Shown here: in pieces, positions 1 through 11,519 of the stretch
Numbering within the stretch: position 1 is the stretch's first letter
Layout: every line of letters starts with the position of its first letter
From: Anisus vortex
Lineage: Eukaryota > Mollusca > Gastropoda > Planorbidae
Direction: 5' to 3'
Assembly: GCA_949126835.1 (NCBI GenBank)
Contig: OX421494.1
Coordinates: 25,256,185 to 25,320,184 of the forward strand
Length of the DNA: 64,000 nucleotides
Program-made: the position numbers and the translations under genes
The notes under the pieces: generated by a model
Databases searched by the model: none
What the model was told of the DNA's origin: nothing
The model's input: the letters and a program-made list of their open reading frames with translations, nothing else

Positions 1-135
1 CTGTCATCCAAAAAACCAACTGACAGGTCGCGGGTTCTAGCCCTGCCACCGACGGATCCCTGTCGCCCTGCAGGAGTTTTGGGCCTAGTGGACGTAATAA
101 TCTTCTATCTAGAAGGAACGTCTGTAAACTTATAA
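1..135 (+). mobile_element. SINE-like fragment ending in a LINE-type 3' tail (cut by window edge)
   Basis: The first 50 bases contain a tRNA B-box-like string (GGTTCTAGCCC near 33-43), as in tRNA-derived SINE heads. At about 90-130 follows a tail with the potential hairpin GACGT..CTTCT / AGAAG..ACGTC and the end CGTCTGTAAACTTATAAGA. Nearly the same tail occurs, inverted, at 53045-53095 and at the 3' end of a LINE fragment at 58700-58985. A shared 3' tail is the classic SINE/LINE partnership. The head is truncated by the window start, so the SINE assignment is tentative. Confidence 0.4.
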
Positions 136-276
136 GACACGTTAACATTTAAATTAAGAATTACAATACACCGGTGGGCGAACGCATGGGGACAGCCCCT
201 GCTGCGCGTCCGAGGTCTCATTGAACCACCGAGAGGCTCCGTGCCACAACGATAATGATCCGATGGGTCGTGTCCC

Positions 277-470
277 GACATTTAAACATGCGACAGATAA
301 ACATGCGACACTTAAACATAGACACTTAACCACACGTCAGATAAACATACGGACATTTAATCACACGACATTTAAACATACGGACACTTAATCCCACGAC
401 AGATAAACATACGGACACTTAATCCCACGACACTTAAACATACGGACAGTTAATCATAGCGACAGATAAA
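277..470 (+). repeat. Subterminal short tandem repeats, left arm of the foldback element
   Basis: Units of about 15 bases alternate among GACAGATAAACAT, GACACTTAAACAT, GACATTTAATCACAC and GACACTTAATCCCAC, so a higher-order unit of about 30 bases appears several times. The mirror array is at 4008-4195. Foldback elements commonly have such subterminal arrays. Confidence 0.75.
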
Positions 471-3400
471 CACACATTTTCACTATACCATTAAAATAAA
501 TAGGAAAATAATATAGATTATGTTGCCAATAGTAAAAAAACGGGATAGAGGGAAGGAAAATACATCATGGCATCAACAGGCCTACGGGGACACCTATGCC
601 CTACGCCCACCCTTGGTTTTCCTCACTCCCATTTCATCGTTATTTATAATGAATTTAACCTTAATATTTATTTCTTTTTATTGAGTGTTTTTTTAGCTTT
701 TGAACTAGAAATCTATGTATACATACAACATTAGTTAAACAAAAAAATAGCGTTCAGTGTGTTATCCCAACTTTTTGCTCAGTAGAAGTCTTGAATACTA
801 TCTATGAGCAGGGCAATAGAGATTCTTCATTGGTATGAAAGGTGAGCCATTGTTCGCAGAAATTGCAGAAAGTTTGCAGCTCAATAAAGGCTAACTGCAC
901 GTGCTTCACGGTCCTTTAAACAGAATCTACACTGTATCTATGAAGATAACAAAGGACCTTTATCAGCACATATAGAACGAATAAGACATACTTAAAGGTT
1001 CTGTATAAACAACCTTCAGTGAGGCACTATAAATGAAATCTTTGATAGGCAAAAGATGAAAGCTCAGCAGAAATGGATGGTGATACCATAGTCTTATACA
1101 TATCTAGTGCACAATTATAAATACTTTATTGTTCTTAATGTTTTGGTTATTACAATTTTAAAACGTATTCATATTTTTGCATTTTGGGGAACTTAGTTAT
1201 AAATAGAGTATTTTTATTCTTGCCACCATCATTATCAAATTAATTTTAAAAGCAATTTCTAAATAATCATTGACCAATGCAATTAAAAGCTATATGTGTC
1301 AATTCGACCCACTAGTAGATATAAGAAGTATTGTGTTTTTTTTTAAATAAAACAAGGTGTATGAGTTACATTGTAGCCGAATACAGTTAAAACACGAAGC
1401 AGGGATGGCGCTAGTGAAGACATAACGGATAAGTGGATTATGTAATACTGGCCGTCCGATCGCTGGTCTGGGCAGACACGCGTGAACTTCAACGTGAAGT
1501 AAGTCCCGCCTTTTATCTGACCAGACAGCAATTAAAAAAAACTGTGGCGTCACAAACAACAGCCCGCCCCTTCCCCCGACAGATAAACACACATTTTCAC
1601 TATACCATTAAAATAAATAGAAAAATTACATAGATTATGTTACAAATAGTAACAATAATGGGTTAGGGGGAGGAAAATACCTCATGGCATCAACGGGCCT
1701 ACGGGGACACCTGTACCCTAAGCCCATCATTGGTTTTCCTCACTCCCATTTCAACCCTATTTTTATTGAATTTATTATTTTTTTATATTTTATTATTATT
1801 GATTTTTTTTTTTGAACTATATACACATACAATTAATGAAACAAATAGCGTTCACTGTGCTATCCAGACAGGGCAATAGAGATCCATCACTGGTACGACA
1901 GGTGAGCCATTGTTTGCAGAAATTGCAGAACGTTTGCAGCTAAATACAGATTAACTGCGCGTGATACACGGTCCTTTATATCACGATAGGCTACTTCTTT
2001 TTTGGCGGGTTAACTTTTTTTTTAAAGGCAAATTTCTTTTGTTAAAGATTATTTTGAAAATAAACTCAAATAATAATTGTCATTATTTTCACTCTTTTTA
2101 TGAACTGTCTTAATATTATTTATATATTGACAAAATGCTAAATCTAGAACGGTCTTTTTTCCCTTTCTCTCTCTCTTTTACCATCATTATTTTTGTTCTA
2201 ATTTTCTCGACTATAAAACATTTTAATAATATATAATAGTCGAAAAATATACTACATTTGACCCACTAGTAGACATAAGAATTTTTTTTTTTAATAAACA
2301 AGGCTATGGGTTACATTTAACCACCTTGTAGTCGGATACAGTTAAAACACGAAGAAGGGATAGGGCTAGTGAAGACATAACGGGTTAGTGCTAAGTACAT
2401 TACGTAATGCCCGACGCCCGATCGCAGGTCTGCACCAAGACCATCGTAAACGATTACGATGGACAGCCAGCCACGCGTGTGAAGTAATGCCCTTTCATCC
2501 ACTTTCGACCAGAGAGCCAATAAAAAGAATTGTGGCGTCCCAAACAACCGCCCCTACCCATAGACTACTCGCTAACACAGACACGTGTATATTATATAAA
2601 CTAACAATAAAAAAAATATAATCAACAACTTTCTTTAAATCTATAAAAATAATATGTTTATTAACTCTGTACCATTTTTTTCAATCAAACTATTATTTAT
2701 AATAGGCCTACTTGTTTATAAGCTTACACAAAGATTCTAACTATGGATAACATATTGAAAGCTTTTGTTTCATTAATTGTATGTGTATATAGTTCAAATA
2801 AAAAATCAATAATAAAAAATTAAAACAAAAGAATAAATTCAATAAAAATAGGGTTGAAATGGGAGTGAGGAAAACCAATGATGGGCGTAGGGCACAGGTG
2901 TCCCCGTAGGACCGTTGATGCCATGATATATTTTCCTCCCCCTATCCCATTACTTTTACTATTTGTAACAAAATCTATATAATTTTTCTATTTATTTTAA
3001 TGGTATAGTGAAAATATGTGTTTATCTGTCGGGATAGGGGGGGGGGGCGGGCTGTTGTATGTGACGCCTCAGTTTTTTTTAGTTACTGTCTGGTCGGATG
3101 AAGGGGCGGGACTTACTTCACGTTGAAGTTCACGCGTGTCTGCCCAGACCAGCGATCGGACGGCTAGTATTACATAATCCACTTATCCGTTATGCCTATG
3201 TCTTCACTAGCGCCATCCCTGCTTCGTGTTTTAACTGTATTCGGCTACAATGTAACTCATACACCTTGTTTTATTTTAAAAAAAAACACAATACTTCTTA
3301 TATCTACTAGTGGGTCGAATTGACACATATAGCTTTTAATTGCATTGGTCAATGATTATTTAGAAATAGCTTTTAAAATCAATTTGATAAGGATGGTGGC

Positions 3401-4007
3401 AAGAATAAAAATACTCTATTTATAACTAAGTTCCCAAAAATGCAAAAATATGAATACGTTTTAAAATTCTAATAACCAAAACATTAAGAACAATAAAGTA
3501 TTTATAATTGAGCACTGGATATGTATAAGACTATGGTACTGATATGTTTTTTTTTTTTTTGTGAACTACCGTACGCAAATAGGGCACTTGGCACAAGTAG
3601 TATATGTTTTCTTGTCTAACTTCACCGAACGTGCCAATGAAGAATCTCTATTGCCCTGCTCATAGATAGTATGCAAGACTTTTACTGAGCAAAAAGTCTG
3701 GATAACACACTGAATGCTTTTTTTTTTGTTTAACTAATGTTGTATGTATACATAGATTTCTAGTTAAAAACTATAAAAAAAACTCAATAAAAAGAAATAA
3801 ATATTAAGGTTAAATTCATTATAAATAACGATGAAATGGGAGTGAGGAAAACCAAGGGTGGGCGTAGTGCATAGGTGTCCCGGTAGGCCTGTTGATGCCA
3901 TGAGGGATTTAACTTCCCTCTATCCCGTTTTTTTACTATTGGCAACATAATCTATATTATTTTTCGATTTATGTTAATGGTATAGTGAAAAAAAAAATGT
4001 GTTTATC

Positions 4008-4195
4008 TGTCACTATGATTAACTGTCCGTATGTTTAAGTGTCGTGGGATTAAGTGTCCGTATGTTTATCTGTCGTGGGATTAAGTGTCCGTATGTTTAA
4101 ATGTCGTGTGATTAAATGTCCGTATGTTTATCTGTCGTGTGGTTAAGTGTCTATGTTTAAGTGTCGCATGTTTATCTGTCGCATGTTTAAATGTC
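4008..4195 (-). repeat. Subterminal short tandem repeats, right arm of the foldback element
   Basis: This is the inverted counterpart of 277-470: GTGTCCGTATGTTTA and GTGTCGTGGGATTAA units repeat up to the terminal ATGTCGGG at 4191-4198. Variant order mirrors the left arm closely, which suggests recent formation or gene conversion between the arms. Confidence 0.75.
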
Positions 4196-4439
4196 GGGTA
4201 ACCTTAAGGTATTCCGCAGTTGGGTAAAAGTAGTGTAGTGCGTATGGCTGCGGAAACCGTAGGCCTACCCTTTGTTACGTGACAAGCCTTATCGACAACT
4301 CGCGGGGTGGCTAGTCTCGGAACGACCTAGGTGTGCCCCCCCCCCCCCGGTCCACACCTTTTACATATCGTTACGCCCTGGATAAAAGAGCCGGAAGGCT
4401 CGTCCGGTTTTCTTTGAGACATTTTAAAATCGGTATTAG

Positions 4440-5110
4440 TATGCGGAGGGTTCCTTTTCAATCAATCAAAATTGTTGCCACAGATTCGAGATCCTTTTGT
4501 TCAACAAGTTTAGAGACATTGGCTTTGACATTGAAAGTTATGCTCACAACTGTTTCTCGCATCAGCTCGGCTTGTTCTCTACAAAGCCTACAAGTGCTAT
4601 ATGGGACTATGGGTTATATATATAGCTATGCCCTCAGCTTAACAAAAAGAACAGCAAATGCCATTGCTGTCTCTCTCATACAGTCAAGACTGTAACAGTT
4701 GTTTGTAGGGTCTGCCTCAAAACCAGATTTAAATGGCACAGACCACTGCAGCACGGATTGTATCACCGAAATCTGATCACATTGCTCTGTTCTTGTGGAC
4801 TTCCATTACCTCCCTGTGACTATAAGAGCATTCATCATAAGCTTATTTCATTTACGTACCACTGCAAGGATGGCACTGCAACTTATAAGCTTATTTGGGA
4901 AATCATAACGATCGAAGCATGTGACATCTTGAGAACTGCGCTCATCATAGTAATTGCTCAGGGTTCCCTATATGGTTTGGCACAAAAAAGAATCACTTTG
5001 AATCTGCAGCACTTACACTGTGGAACAGCTTGCCCCAGACACTGCAGTAAATTGCAAGTCCTTTAAGAAGAGTTTGTAGACCTTTCTCTTTGGCTAGTGT
5101 TTTTGGACCT
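4440..5110 (+). mobile_element. Decayed LINE reverse-transcriptase C-terminal region (pseudogene)
   Basis: Conceptual translation across several frames recovers the typical tail of CR1/Jockey-type LINE polymerases. LIQSRL followed by a stop stands where LxxSRLDYCNSLL is expected (about 4660-4700). AARIVSPKSDHIALFL lies around 4750-4800. SAALTLWNSLPQTLQ lies at about 5002-5048 and continues, after a shift, into VNCKSFKKSL. There are multiple stops and frameshifts, so it cannot encode a protein. The LWNSLP motif is the strongest evidence; the exact LINE clade cannot be set from this fragment. Confidence 0.7.
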
Positions 5111-5155
5111 ACCCCATCAAAATACTAGCAACTGAATTTTATTTCTCTTTATTTT

Positions 5156-8100
5156 ATTAGGTACTCAAAACTGATTTTAATTTTTCAAGCTATTGAGCTT
5201 TTTTTATGTTAAATAGAAAGACAAAATGATTCTAAGAACTTTGATACCAATTTTATGACTGTATGTTAATTTTTAAGAAAGTTATGAAATTTTGAAATTT
5301 TACAAGTGGGTTACCTTTAGCCACCTTACAAAGTCCTACTTTTAGAAGTCATTATCTCAAAATGTATATTGGCTATGGCTAAGTTACTTTGTTTACAAAC
5401 ACAAACGTTTGTAGAGTAGAGACCCAATTTTTTTCGTGAATGTGGGGCATTCGAAAAATATACAAATATCGATGTAAAAATCATTTTTCATACTTTTTAC
5501 AGTTTTTTTCAAGGGAGACAAAAAACGCAAATCTGACCTGCAGATTTGTGGCGCCTAACAATACATCCTATCAAATTTTCAGTTAAAACGACTTAATAAT
5601 ACTACACTTACGACAATATTCATTTCTTAAAAGGAAAGTATAAGAAATATTTTGATTTCGCGTTAAAAATGCCTGTGAAACTTTTTATACTTTTTCGGCG
5701 CAAAGCTAGAAAAAAAAAATTATGCGCTAAGATTATTTTTAGAACAATTCATACTGAGTATGGAGATATTTTTGAGATTTGCGACACAGATATTTTTTCT
5801 GTACGTTTCAATTGCAGTAGTCTATCAATTATTTAATTACATGATGGTAAACTTAGTTTGCAAATAAAGGGAGTATAATAAAAACTTCGTTTTTACGGTT
5901 TTCTTGTTAGTAGAAGCTTATGTTATATATCAAATTGAAGGTAATTCAATGCTCTATAGAGACCTACTAAATTGGCACTGTTTCAAATTATAAAAATTAA
6001 ATTATTTTTATTGAAACAAAGTGTTCTAGCAAAAATTTTCGTTTTTTAGCCATTTATAAAATTCGCGAAAATTTAACGAATCTTTGTAAATGTACAAATA
6101 TTACATCAATTTGAAGTTCATTTAAAGTACACAACTTTTATAGTAAAAAATGTTCTAAAATGTACCATATAAGTAGTTATACGGACAAAGATTGTCAATC
6201 ATGTACTTGAAAGTAAAACAAACAAAAGCAGTTTTTATATAGTGTAAGACTCGAGCATTAAACATTAAATAAGGCAAGTTAGTACATTATTTAATAATAC
6301 ACATTTTAAGGTAACAGTTATACGTGTTTTATTTTAAAGAGAAAGTTTTCAAATGTTAATTAACGGTTTAAAATAACAACCATTGACTATTGTTTAGGTT
6401 AAGACCATTTATCCTATTGATAGTAGTAACAATAAAAGAATAATCAGTTTTATCCCATAACCAAAAACAAAATATATTATTACAATATAAACTTAAAACT
6501 GTTCATTATATTACTTGTACATTTGATTTGATTTGGTTTCTCTATTTTTTTACATTGGTATAAAGTATAAAGACCATTATATAAAGGTCCTTAACACTAA
6601 CCAAGAACGCCTATCACAAGCATTATATTCTAAGCTATAGTTTTTTGTATAGATAAATATTTAAAGAATCACATTTTTAGTTTCACTGTTGATATTTCGA
6701 TAACAGATTAATTGTTCAGTAGTTATGGGGATATTGTGCATTATTTGAGACTTAGCCCCGTTCGTTCATTATTGCACTTCACCCACCCCCGCACTTTATA
6801 CTAGTTGTGTTTGCTGTCCACCAATCTTTCCTACTTTTCAATATTTGCCACCCCCACTACGTTACTAGTAATAATACATTTTTAGCTCATACACTTTTAT
6901 TTTAATTATACATTAACAATTATGAAACATATCTCTTATATCGACCTAATTTTATCTTTCATCTATTAGTAGTTCGCAAAAATATATTTGTTTTAATATC
7001 AGAACAAACCGTCTTTTCGACCTCTTGCCGTGCACGTTTCGCCCTTACCCCTCCCCACACACACAAACACATATAAAGTGGTACGATTCTACCCTATGTT
7101 CCCCTCCCAAACCCTCCTATTTTGTTTTTATTTGGTCCAGATCAGAATACAGAGGGTAGGCCTATATGCATATAGGCCACGAAGTTGGCAATGCAGTAAA
7201 ATCTATGATTTTATTGGCAGGCTGTTGATGAATGAATTAGTATAAACGCATGAAAATTTATAAATAAAATGTATTAGCCTATATAAAGTCACTTTATTGA
7301 CCCCCTTCCCTCCCACATTTCAACAACTGTAAATTTTTTCAATAACCCAGTTTTCTGTATTTTGTTGACATAATTAATATACGACCCCCTATGTAGGCTA
7401 TTTGATTATGACTGATTGTAATTAGACTTTTTCCTAGGCAATACATAGAATTTCACAAACATAATAAATATATATAATAACCGTCAATAAACGTATAACA
7501 AATCGGGGGTATACAATAAACTTTTAATTTCATGCTATAGGCCTATCTGATAATCTTATTAGGATTATTATTATTAGGCCTACGCATGACAAACCATTAT
7601 TCAATAAATGTTTAAAAAATGACTTAGCCCTACCGATGAATTATTAAACATATGCCATGGAAGAAATATTCTTCAAGTGCCGATATAATAATAGTATTGT
7701 ATTATTTTAAAGAGTAAAATATGTCTTTTATTACCCACATTAGACTTGTCGGAGTAGGCCTCATAGCTGTTGCATTTTGTAGGCCTTTTGAGTGTAGACT
7801 AGACAATATTTTTGTACATTTATGTGCTGAAAATAGCTTCGCTTCCACAAAAACTAAATAAAATACTGTCTGGTTCTATTTAAATGTTATTATAAGTGTG
7901 TAAAACTACTTAATTTTATACTTAATTCGTTTAACTCATAATATTTTCGCTAGTCCACCAAAGGTCAAATTTACTATTGTTTACATTGACAACAGATTGA
8001 AGATACCTTTTGCATGTCAAATTACATATTATAATATTATTTCCTGGAAATAAAAAGTATCAATTCAATATCTTTAGCATCATATCTACTTTAAAATAAA

Positions 8101-8766
8101 TGTAATTTTAGTTTATTTTATGACAAGAAAAAAATTAGCCTTATCCTTAAACTTAATAGGGGTTTGGAGACTCGAGAACAAGTGATTTTAGGTGGTAAAT
8201 CTAAAACAATTTTATTAAAATTAAATAAATATAATAATATAAACATACATTTTTTAACATAAAATTAATTTTATATTATTAATCTATGATATTGAATAGT
8301 TTTACTTAACTACTAAAGTGATAAAATCCGATACGACGCCTTTATTGGTAACGACCCTTCAAATAGCGGAGATCGCGGCAGACATGTTTTTACGGCAGTA
8401 AAATACTATTTCATAGGGTTTATCTTGCGCGTTGGGCAAAATGTGCCATAATATATAGACTAATAATTCTTTCATATTTTTACAGGAAAATGGACCAGCT
8501 TTTTGATGATGTTTATAAAAAAATCTTAAAAATGATTTTTTCTTAAAAAATAAACTATTTTTCTTAGATAATTTAAATATTAAAAATGTTTAACATAAAC
8601 AATCAATTTTAAATACATATGGTGATAAAGGCCATTTATTCATGTACAATCGAGTGAAAAAAATTATCTTTCATCGAATGGCACTTTTTGCCTAGACGAT
8701 TTAGTACAAGAGGGGTCGAAAACTTAAAATCGCGCAAAAAACGGAAGCCAGTTTTGAGTACCTAAT
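5156..8766. mobile_element. Putative 3.6-kb non-autonomous DNA transposon with 18-bp TIRs
   Basis: The string ATTAGGTACTCAAAACTG at 5156-5173 recurs as a perfect reverse complement at 8749-8766. Sequence just inside both ends matches one shorter repeat at 30416-31210: the left part (AAGCTATTGAG... and ACAAAATGATTCT, about 5189-5235) and the right part (GCAGACATGTTTTTACGGCAGTAAAATAC..., GTGATAAAGGCCAT, CGGAAGCC, about 8370-8750). That fits a long copy here and an internally deleted copy there. I see no transposase frame; the interior is AT-rich with no other gene. No clear target-site duplication is visible. The ends could alternatively belong to two nested elements. Confidence 0.5.
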
Positions 8767-9135
8767 TTTATACATTTAAAGAAATGATAAAGCTTAGAAA
8801 ATAAAGACAATAGTTCTCATTCTTACTCTTCATTATGAAATTTGTATTTATAGTTCAATGACAAAAATAAACATACAAATTCAATTAAAAAAAGAACAGT
8901 TAACAATACAGTAACAACTAGTGGGAAAGAATAAAATAGAATAGCACTATCTACAACTTTCTCAGTGAGATTTTGATTGGAACAAAATTGTGGAGATTTG
9001 GTGAATTTTATTTAGGCAGAAAATGAGTTTTACATAATTAATTACTGGTACCTGTACCTATTTAAACTACTGTTCAAGGTCACCTTACATATCTAACAAA
9101 CAGTACCTATTTGTAAATGAGCCCCTAGTCTTGCC

Positions 9136-9324
9136 TATCAATGGACTAAAGAAATGTATGTGAGCTATGATACTATGTGTATCTGAATTCATTTATTAAA
9201 TGTTATGCATGCCTTGGTGAAGTGGTATAGTTATCAATGGACTAATAAGACATTTATGTGAACAATGTGTATCTGAATTTGTTTACTAAATGTTATGCAT
9301 GCTTTGGTGAAGTGTAATAGTTAT
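9136..9324. repeat. Two-copy tandem duplication, period about 96 bp
   Basis: The block starting TATCAATGGACTAA at 9136 is repeated from 9232, and both copies end with ATGCATGC(C/T)TTGGTGAAGTG. The copies differ by several substitutions and small indels, so the duplication is not very recent. Confidence 0.8.
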
Positions 9325-9435
9325 ATTAAAACATCATCTGAATAGCTCTTCAGTACAGTAGAAGGAAAGTAGAGAAAGAACTTTGTCAGTCATTTTTCTT
9401 TTCAAATCCTTGCCCCAGTGCATTAAACACTGTCA

Positions 9436-9511
9436 GTAAAGACTATATCTACTCTATTGGAACAAAGTATGTAGTAAAGACTATATCTACTCTATTGGAA
9501 CAAAGTATGTA
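9436..9511. repeat. Perfect 38-bp tandem duplication
   Basis: Two identical 38-base copies, 9436-9473 and 9474-9511, each beginning GTAAAGACTATATC. Perfect identity implies a recent origin or an assembly artefact. Confidence 0.9.
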
Positions 9512-10962
9512 GGCTACAACTATTTATCTGTATATATATATAAAGTGTGTTAAGTTGTTTTTAAAATATTCTTCTTGGTCTTCATTGTTTATGCATTAAA
9601 AGCATTTAGTTGAGAGTGTTTTTTCATTCAGAAATGTTCCAACTTGCTACTGAGAAAAAAATAAAAAGGGGGGGGGGGGTATTTTAATCAATTTAATCTA
9701 TTTACTCAATTTACTGGGTATATTAATTAAAAAAAAGGGTAATTGTATAGTGCATTTGAAGACTAACTGTTATAAAATAGTGCTATATAAACATTCATAA
9801 TATCTTCTAGACTAGACTGCTTCTGCTGTCTTGGCACATACTAAAATAAAGTTATTGTTTTTTAAAACTATAACAAATTAAGAGAAGACTGATAGGTTTC
9901 AGAAGAAATGAGAAATACAACATAAGAAATTAATAAGAAACCAAGTAGGTTTCAGTACAAGTAATAATTTACATTCAGTAAAAAAATACTTTAGAACAAA
10001 AATGTAAAAAATTTGCAGTAAGACACATAATATAGCATTAAATTCTTCCTTAGAAATACAACATAAGAAATTATAAGAAATTAATAAGAAACCCAGAAAA
10101 GACAAAGAGATATCAAAGTGCTTGTTCCATATGTCGGGTTAACTCTTTCCTCCCTGAGGCAGAGAATACCGTAGGTTGTTTTAGTCAGGAAAACCTAAAA
10201 CATAATATTTAAAATGCATATGCAAGTTTGCAAGATAAGCTATGTTGGCATAACCTTGGATTAAAGACTCATTTTTTTCTGCTAGGTAAAAAAAAAATTA
10301 AAATTATACAAAAAAAAAAAAAATTATCATCATTTTAATTATTAAAATATTAATTAAATAAATAGATAATCATATATAACACAAAAAGAAAGACAACTAC
10401 AATTTCATGATGAAAGAAGTTATTAAAATAAAAATAATTAAAAGAAAAGAAAAAAACATTATAAAAGGAAACACACACAAAAATAGTTTTGCTTTGAAAT
10501 AATCTAAATAACATGCAAATTACAAAAATATTTCATTATTTTAAATAAAAAATTAATTTGTATTTTAAAATAAAAGCGTTAGATTTTCTAAGACAATAGA
10601 AACAAGTAAAAAAAATTGTAGGTAACCAACATTGAATATCATAACTATATTTTGCTAGCTTCATGACCTTATTAATGCTTTTTATGTTTGGCTTGGTTCC
10701 TCTTCAAGAGTTTTTTAACTTGATATGCGTTATTAAAAGAATAATCAAATTAATGTACAATGATTATTCAAAAGCAATTAGTAAAACATGTTATAATAAG
10801 GAAAAAGTGAGTATTTATATTTTTTTTAATTGAACAAGACAAACTGAAAGCCCATATGCATATTTGATTTCTAAAAAAAATCAGTTTTAATACATTGTTT
10901 ATTTATAACATTTTAAACATTCAACCATTTATCATAATGCTGTAGAATTAAATTTATACATT

Positions 10963-11110
10963 ATAAAATGTAATATAGTCTTTATATACAGGTTAATAGA
11001 AATGTTATACATAATGTAATAGTCTTTATATATAGGTTAATAGAAATTATATAGATAATGTAATAGACTTTAATACAGGTTAATAGGAATGATAAAGATA
11101 ATGTAATAGT
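10963..11110. repeat. About 50-bp tandem array, four diverged copies
   Basis: The phrase TAATGTAATAGTCTTTATATA followed by GGTTAATAGAAAT recurs about every 45-50 bases. Copies differ by small indels. It lies downstream of the caspase stop codon. Confidence 0.75.
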
Positions 11111-11154
11111 CTTATGTAAACATATAAACGAAACAAAACCCTTGGACAAAAATG

Positions 11155-11437
11155 ATACCAGTCCAGTAACAGCTAATATCTATTTAGCAAATTTAGAACC
11201 AGTGCAGTAACAGCTAGTTATTTGAGCAAATTTAGAATCAGTTCAATAACAGCTAGTTATTTGAGCAAATTTAGAATCAGTTCAATAACAGCTAATTATT
11301 TGAGCAAATTTAGAATCAGTTCAGTAACAGCTAATTATCTGAGCAAATTTTTAACCAATTCAGTAACAGCTAATTATCTGAGCAAATTTAGACCCAGTGT
11401 AGTAACAGCTAGTTATTTGAGCAAATTTAGATTAAAA
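11155..11437. repeat. 39-bp tandem array, about seven copies
   Basis: Units contain GAGCAAATTTAGAATCAGTT followed by CAATAACAGCTAGTTATTT, with a 39-base period. Because 39 is 13 codons, the array reads as an open frame of a 13-residue repeat on the plus strand, which I take to be fortuitous. The array begins about 80 bases 3' of the caspase stop, so it could be transcribed as part of that gene's 3' UTR on the other strand. Confidence 0.85.
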
Positions 11438-11519
11438 TAACATTGCATATTTAGTACAAATTAAATAACAATAAAGGAACAGTTAAAAATGAAACACTCC
11501 ACATAAGTACACGACATTT

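Larger units (their letters stand above)
274..4198. mobile_element. Foldback-type DNA element with nested long inverted repeats
   Basis: The ends are exact inverted copies: the left end starts CCCGACATTTAAACATGCGA at 274 and the right end is its reverse complement, finishing at 4198. Both arms carry subterminal tandem repeats of GACA(G/C)(A/T)TAAACAT-type units (about 277-470 and 4008-4195). Inside, a roughly 1.1-kb block is present twice in direct orientation (from about 471 and about 1578) and again in inverted orientation (about 2740-3030 and about 3640-4000). The arms (274-1865 and about 2735-4198) therefore form a near-palindrome around a loop of about 0.9 kb, which holds a further diverged copy (2255-2575) of the segment at 1299-1600. 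I see no transposase frame and no clear target-site duplication, so it is probably non-autonomous; the superfamily is unknown. Confidence 0.8.
8767..11154. other. AT-rich intergenic DNA with short duplications, no gene seen
   Basis: This is the flank between the 3.6-kb element and the caspase 3' end. It holds a poly-G tract (about 9669-9679), a duplicated phrase (AGAAATACAACATAAGAAATT near 9910 and 10053, here split by position), and a solitary TTAACTCTTTCCTCCC string at 10139 resembling one piggyBac-like end. No reading frame looks like a gene. Confidence 0.6.

Noticed and set aside
10139..10200. TTAACTCTTTCCTCCC resembling one end of a piggyBac-like element
   Set aside because: No matching inverted end with TTAA was found within a plausible distance, so a single end is not enough to call an element.
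11222..11440. Open frame with a 13-residue repeat (SKFRISSITANYL type)
   Set aside because: Produced by the 39-bp tandem repeat, whose period is a multiple of three; no promoter, splice or homology support, and it is antisense to the likely caspase 3' UTR.
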